From Caldifarciminota bacterium (lineage in GTDB: Bacteria; Hydrothermota; Hydrothermia; UBA1063; CAJXJZ01): a stretch of DNA of 9,398 nt. Position 1 is the stretch's first letter. Each line of letters opens with the position of its first letter. Position numbers and translations under genes: made by a program. The stretch is taken from positions 1 through 9,398 of the forward strand of contig JALVLE010000275.1 in assembly GCA_027033555.1 (NCBI GenBank), read 5' to 3'. The notes beneath the pieces are model-generated. The model saw only the letters and a program-made list of their open reading frames with translations, had not been told where the DNA came from and did no database searches. Of the stretch, positions 7,054 to 9,398 are shown in pieces.

Positions 7054-7087
7054 ATTATAGTCTAATGCCTTAAGTTCGGATAGTCAA
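7054..7087 (-). promoter_or_regulatory. Predicted sigma-70 type promoter of the five-gene operon
   Basis: On the - strand TTGACT (7082-7087) fits a -35 box. Seventeen bases further is TAGACT (7059-7064), a fair -10. A perfect TATAAT (7054-7059) overlaps it by one base but is 22 bases from the -35, too far for a standard promoter. Either -10 would start transcription near 7046-7052, leaving an untranslated leader of about 50-57 bases before the chosen TTG start. Transcription from here would begin too close to the alternative TTG at 7037 for a normal ribosome site, which again favours the shorter protein. Confidence 0.55.
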
Positions 7088-7106
7088 AGCACCAGAGTAT
7101 TTTGAC
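7083..7106. promoter_or_regulatory. Inverted repeat over the -35 box, possible operator
   Basis: GTCAAA (7083-7088) and TTTGAC (7101-7106) are perfect six-base inverted arms separated by 12 bases. The left arm overlaps the leftward -35 box. Arm centres are 18 bases apart, roughly two helical turns, as for a dimeric regulator. Arms of six bases can arise by chance in a region of this size. Confidence 0.3.
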
Positions 7107-7132
7107 GCCTTTGTTTTGTTCGCATTTTCATC

Positions 7133-7161
7133 TTGATAAAGCCCAAAAAGTGGGTTAAAAT
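7133..7161 (+). promoter_or_regulatory. Predicted promoter of the small membrane-protein gene
   Basis: TTGATA (7133-7138) and TAAAAT (7156-7161) are each one base from the sigma-70 consensus and are separated by the ideal 17 bases. Transcription would start near 7168, about 33 bases before the ATG. The spacer contains a short dyad, CCC and GGG around AAAAAGT. GATAAAGC occurs twice, at 7135-7142 and 7181-7188, once over the -35 box and once in the leader. Confidence 0.55.
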
Positions 7162-7200
7162 ATATCCATACACAGGTAACGATAAAGCTCATAAACATAA

Positions 7201-7473
7201 ATGAGTATTAAAATACTACTTATCCTTCCGCTCCTCTATGACCCTTTTGTGGGGAAAGACAAAACAAAACATTTTGGCGCATCCTGCATAATAGCACAGG
7301 CTACCTATATTAAAACGCATAGTGTAGCAAAAACTATTTTTCTCTCAACCTCAATTGGAGTTGCTAAAGAGATTTACGATCTCAAGATCAAAAAAACAAA
7401 ATTCAGTACAAAAGACCTTTTGTGGGACTTTGCAGGCACACTTACCGGGATTTTTATACAGAGATACTATTGA
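7201..7473 (+). CDS. Small membrane-associated protein with DKxxHF and KEIYD motifs (YfiM/DUF2279-like)
   Basis: A 90-residue protein, standing alone on the + strand. It starts with a hydrophobic segment (MSIKILLILPLLY) that could be a signal or membrane anchor, without a lipobox cysteine. Next come GKDKTKHFGAS (19-29), a hydrophobic stretch ending GVAKEIYDLK (about 53-62) and STKDLLWDFAGTLTGIF (about 69-85). The set DKxxHF, KExxD and DLxxDxxG recalls the YfiM/DUF2279 family of small envelope proteins, whose function is not known to me. The pattern of two or three hydrophobic helices with conserved charged residues would suit an integral membrane protein. An in-frame stop directly precedes the ATG and no SD is visible, but a good promoter lies upstream. 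Its stop is interleaved with that of the opposed isomerase gene. That it is a real gene is likely; the family is a recollection of motifs. Confidence 0.65.
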   Translation: MSIKILLILPLLYDPFVGKDKTKHFGASCIIAQATYIKTHSVAKTIFLSTSIGVAKEIYDLKIKKTKFSTKDLLWDFAGTLTGIFIQRYY

Positions 7474-8489
7474 CCAAGATTGTAAGGCTTTTTAAAAACA
7501 CCTCTGTCTGTCACTATGGAAGTTATCAAAAAACCGGGTGTTATATCAAAGGCATAGTTTAGAGCCTTCGCATCCTCCTTGGTAATAAGGCATTTTCTTA
7601 TCCATTTTACTTCATTTTCGCTTCTTTTTTCTATGGGGATTTCAAAACCCGAAGAAATGGTCAAATCAATTGATGTAAAAGGAGCAGCAACATAAAAAGG
7701 AATATCAAAATAACTGGCAAGTATAGCAAGATTCAGTGTGCCTATTTTATTGGCAGTGTCTCCGTTTCTTGCAATCCTGTCTGCTCCCACTATTATAGCA
7801 TCTATTTTCTCCCTTTCAATGACAAACCCGGTTGAATTATCCGTAATCAAAATAGCAGGTACACTGTTCTGGGAAAGCTCCCACATGGTTAATCTTGCTC
7901 CCTGAAGAAGTGGTCTGGTTTCAGGCACATATACCCTATCCAGCATTCCCCTTTCATGAAGTTTGTAAATAATACCAAGCGCTGTCCCTATATGATTGGT
8001 GGCAAAATAACCTGTGTTACAGATGGTCATGATTCTGTATTTTTTCCCTTCTTCAAAAAGACCTGCTCCATATTCAGCAATTTTTTCGCAGTTTGTAGCT
8101 TCCTTCTTATCAATCTCCTCGGCTTTTTCTCTTAAAAGTTTTAAGAGCTCATCCCTTTTTTCTGCCCTCTGTATAATATTACGCATCTCGTCCATTGCCT
8201 TAAACAGGTTTACAGCTGTAGGCCTTGTATTCTCAATCCGTTGAATAGCTCTAAGCAACCTGCTTTTAAGCCTTTTCAGTTTTTTTTCACGAGAACGTAT
8301 TGCAAGAAGTGCCACAAGATATGCAGCAAAAATCGCAATAAGTGGAGCTCCTCTTACTTTCAGTTCAGTAATTGCCCTGACCCCCTCTCCAAGAGTGTAA
8401 ATGTACTCGTACCTCATAAGGTCGGGAAGTCTGGATTGATCAATAATCCTGAGCGTATCTCTGTATAGTTCTACTGGTTTATTAAGCAT
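7467..8489 (-). CDS. MtnA-like sugar-phosphate isomerase (methylthioribose-1-phosphate isomerase / eIF-2B alpha-beta-delta family)
   Basis: 340 residues, the usual MtnA length. MtnA converts 5-methylthioribose 1-phosphate to the ribulose form in methionine salvage; relatives act on 5-deoxyribose 1-phosphate or ribose 1,5-bisphosphate. Seen: KVRGAP (44-49), RPTAVNLFKA, Cys157 in TICNTGYFAT, ETRPLLQGARLT (190-201), Asp237 in GADRIARNGDTANKIGT, IPIEKRS and AFDITPGFLIT. Cys157 and Asp237 keep the 80-residue spacing of the catalytic Cys160/Asp240 of the Bacillus enzyme. Several near-invariant places differ: HCNAG is ICNTG, the usual PSSTID is PFTSID, and NPAFD is NYAFD, so the substrate may differ and I give no gene symbol. 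The frame is open to a TTG at 8510, but the ATG at 8489 has AAGGGGAG (8496-8503) six bases upstream and is the better start. It overlaps the end of the PHP gene by eight bases (ATGCTTAA), so the two are coupled. Confidence 0.85.
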   Translation of the reverse strand: MLNKPVELYRDTLRIIDQSRLPDLMRYEYIYTLGEGVRAITELKVRGAPLIAIFAAYLVALLAIRSREKKLKRLKSRLLRAIQRIENTRPTAVNLFKAMDEMRNIIQRAEKRDELLKLLREKAEEIDKKEATNCEKIAEYGAGLFEEGKKYRIMTICNTGYFATNHIGTALGIIYKLHERGMLDRVYVPETRPLLQGARLTMWELSQNSVPAILITDNSTGFVIEREKIDAIIVGADRIARNGDTANKIGTLNLAILASYFDIPFYVAAPFTSIDLTISSGFEIPIEKRSENEVKWIRKCLITKEDAKALNYAFDITPGFLITSIVTDRGVFKKPYNLGQ

Positions 8490-9306
8490 TTTTATCTCCC
8501 CTTTTTTCAAAAAGAGCTTTTATTATATTATTACACTCAAAATCCATAATCCCAATCCTTACATCAGACGTAAACCAGTGAAAATCTGAGCCTCCTGTAA
8601 TAATGAGTTTTCGTTGTATAGCGTATTCATAAAAAAATTCAATGTCCTCTTTAGAATGTTTTGGGTGAAACACCTCAACCCCGTCAAAATTGTATTTCAG
8701 AATACGCAGTGCAAACTCTCTTTCTGGCAAAAGTCCAGGATGGGCAAGCACCACCACAGCTCCCCAATCTCTCAAAAGCTGCATAGCTTTTTCCACGCTT
8801 ATTTCATACTTTGGAACATAGGCCGGATCATTGTTCCCAATGAGGCCATAAAAGGCCTCTTCATGAGTGGCTGTGTACCCCTTTTCATACAGAGCCCGCG
8901 CAATATGGGGTCTTCCCAGAGCACCATCCTGCGCGATCTCTTTAACTCTCTCAAAATCAATGGCATACCCCATATCGTTGAGCTTTTCAACCATTTTCCT
9001 TGCACGATTTTCTCTCTTCTCTTTAATTTCAAGCAGAAAATCTTTAACCTTTGGGGATTTGTGATCAATAAAATATCCCAGTATATGGACATCATGCCCC
9101 TCAAACACCGAGGAAAACTCAATACCTGGAATAACCTCAACACCTAACTTTTTACCTGCTATTATCCCCTCCTCTACTCCGCACACTGTGTCGTGATCAG
9201 TAATGGCAATAAAATTAAGACCTGCATCATGGGCAAATTTTACCACCTTGGCGGGCGAATATTTCCCATCTGAAAAATGGGTATGAATATGGAGATCACA
9301 CTTCAT
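8482..9306 (-). CDS. PHP-domain metal-dependent phosphoesterase (TrpH/YciV, RNase AM-like)
   Basis: 274 residues, close to the family's usual length. The YciV/TrpH group includes 3',5'-nucleoside bisphosphate phosphatases and 5'-3' exoribonucleases of short RNA, using a trinuclear metal centre in the cytosol. The PHP motifs are complete: DLHIHTHFSDG with His6 and His8 plus Asp13, AITDHDT with Asp37-His38, PGIEFSS with Glu63, DVHILGY with His74, GRPHIA with His134, LAHPG with His189, and GGSDFH with Asp241 and His243. The inserted helical region at about 85-170 (KEKRENRARKMVEKLNDMG to YVPKY) is typical of this group and separates it from histidinol phosphatase and polymerase PHP domains. The ATG has a weak AGGT-type site and begins one base after the stop of the gene before it; the isomerase gene overlaps its end. 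A role in nucleotide or short-RNA turnover is likely; the exact substrate is not decided by the sequence. Confidence 0.9.
   Translation of the reverse strand: MKCDLHIHTHFSDGKYSPAKVVKFAHDAGLNFIAITDHDTVCGVEEGIIAGKKLGVEVIPGIEFSSVFEGHDVHILGYFIDHKSPKVKDFLLEIKEKRENRARKMVEKLNDMGYAIDFERVKEIAQDGALGRPHIARALYEKGYTATHEEAFYGLIGNNDPAYVPKYEISVEKAMQLLRDWGAVVVLAHPGLLPEREFALRILKYNFDGVEVFHPKHSKEDIEFFYEYAIQRKLIITGGSDFHWFTSDVRIGIMDFECNNIIKALFEKRGDKNA
8496..8503 (-). promoter_or_regulatory. Ribosome binding site that sets the isomerase start
   Basis: AAGGGGAG on the - strand, within the last codons of the PHP gene, is six bases before the ATG at 8489. The upstream TTG at 8510 lacks a comparable site. Confidence 0.65.
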
Positions 9307-9307
9307 A

Positions 9308-9398
9308 TTACCTATGCAATTTTATCATACCCAATATATAAGCCAGTATAAGCAACATCAACCATACACCGGACTCTCTACTAACCCTTCTGTCAGAG
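9308..9398 (-). CDS. C-terminal end of an unidentified membrane protein (partial)
   Basis: One frame on the - strand is open from the window edge for 29 codons and stops with TAA one base before the PHP start. The residues are a basic stretch (SDRRVSRESG), a hydrophobic run of about 15 residues (VWLMLLILAYILGMI) and a short basic tail (KLHR). That is the pattern of a final transmembrane helix with a cytoplasmic end. The one-base junction matches the tight style of this operon, and the next gene's ribosome site would lie across its last codons. I do not recognise the family. With only 29 residues seen, a chance open frame cannot be excluded. Confidence 0.5.
   Translation of the reverse strand, partial: SDRRVSRESGVWLMLLILAYILGMIKLHR

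Noticed and set aside
7142..7154. CCC-AAAAAGT-GGG as a terminator or riboswitch stem
   Set aside because: Only three pairs, no following T run, and it lies between the -35 and -10 boxes of the predicted rightward promoter.
8490..8510. TTG at 8510 as start of the MtnA-like isomerase
   Set aside because: It would add seven residues without an SD; the ATG at 8489 has a good site at the right distance.
8614..9147. Open frame of 177 codons on the + strand opposite the PHP gene
   Set aside because: It lies wholly antisense to a gene with complete PHP motifs, shows no domain pattern and has the composition of a reverse-strand shadow.
1..9398. tRNA, rRNA, CRISPR, insertion sequences or attachment sites
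   Set aside because: No cloverleaf-like sequence, regularly spaced repeats, terminal inverted repeats with a transposase, or integrase were seen on either strand by eye.

Overview
The window looks like a chromosomal segment from a moderately AT-rich bacterium, probably a thermophile. The genes are packed with almost no gaps, several start codons are TTG with strong Shine-Dalgarno (SD) sequences, and the proteins are rich in Lys, Glu and Ile. queA and rlmN are ordinary bacterial RNA-modification genes. The COG2403-type P-loop protein and the 443-residue class III aminotransferase have their best-known relatives in archaea and deep-branching thermophilic bacteria. I cannot name a species, and I see no phage, transposon, CRISPR or RNA gene.

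Layout, left to right. (1) 1-348 (+): the 3' end of queA, closed by a GC-rich hairpin at about 361-388 that can terminate transcription from both directions. (2) 387-6995 (-): a five-gene operon, read right to left: a class III aminotransferase of the archaeal-type ornithine/GABA/racemase group, a COG2403-like P-loop protein (annotated in archaea as cyclic 2,3-diphosphoglycerate synthetase), a long coiled coil fused to a UPF0173/UlaG-like metallo-beta-lactamase, rlmN, and a RocD-type ornithine aminotransferase. Gaps are 14 bp or less, and one junction overlaps by 31 bp. (3) About 6996-7200: a divergent control region with a promoter facing each way and an inverted repeat over the leftward -35 box. 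(4) 7201-7473 (+): a small membrane-anchored protein with a DKxxHF/KEIYD motif. (5) 7467-9398 (-): a second leftward operon holding the tail of a membrane protein, a PHP-domain phosphoesterase and a divergent MtnA-like sugar-phosphate isomerase. These genes touch or overlap by a few bases. The isomerase stop codon is interleaved with that of the small + strand gene.

How the genes may work together: the two PLP enzymes at the ends of the five-gene operon both fit omega-amino transfer on ornithine or a similar diamine or amino acid, feeding glutamate semialdehyde/proline and arginine metabolism. The P-loop protein and the coiled-coil hydrolase between them have no established bacterial role. 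Their position suggests, but does not prove, a shared pathway or a regulatory assembly. The second operon could handle phosphorylated sugars or nucleotides released by salvage (PHP phosphatase plus thioribose-phosphate-type isomerase). The most novel parts are the coiled-coil/metallohydrolase fusion with internal repeats of about 52 residues, and its pairing with the COG2403-like protein.
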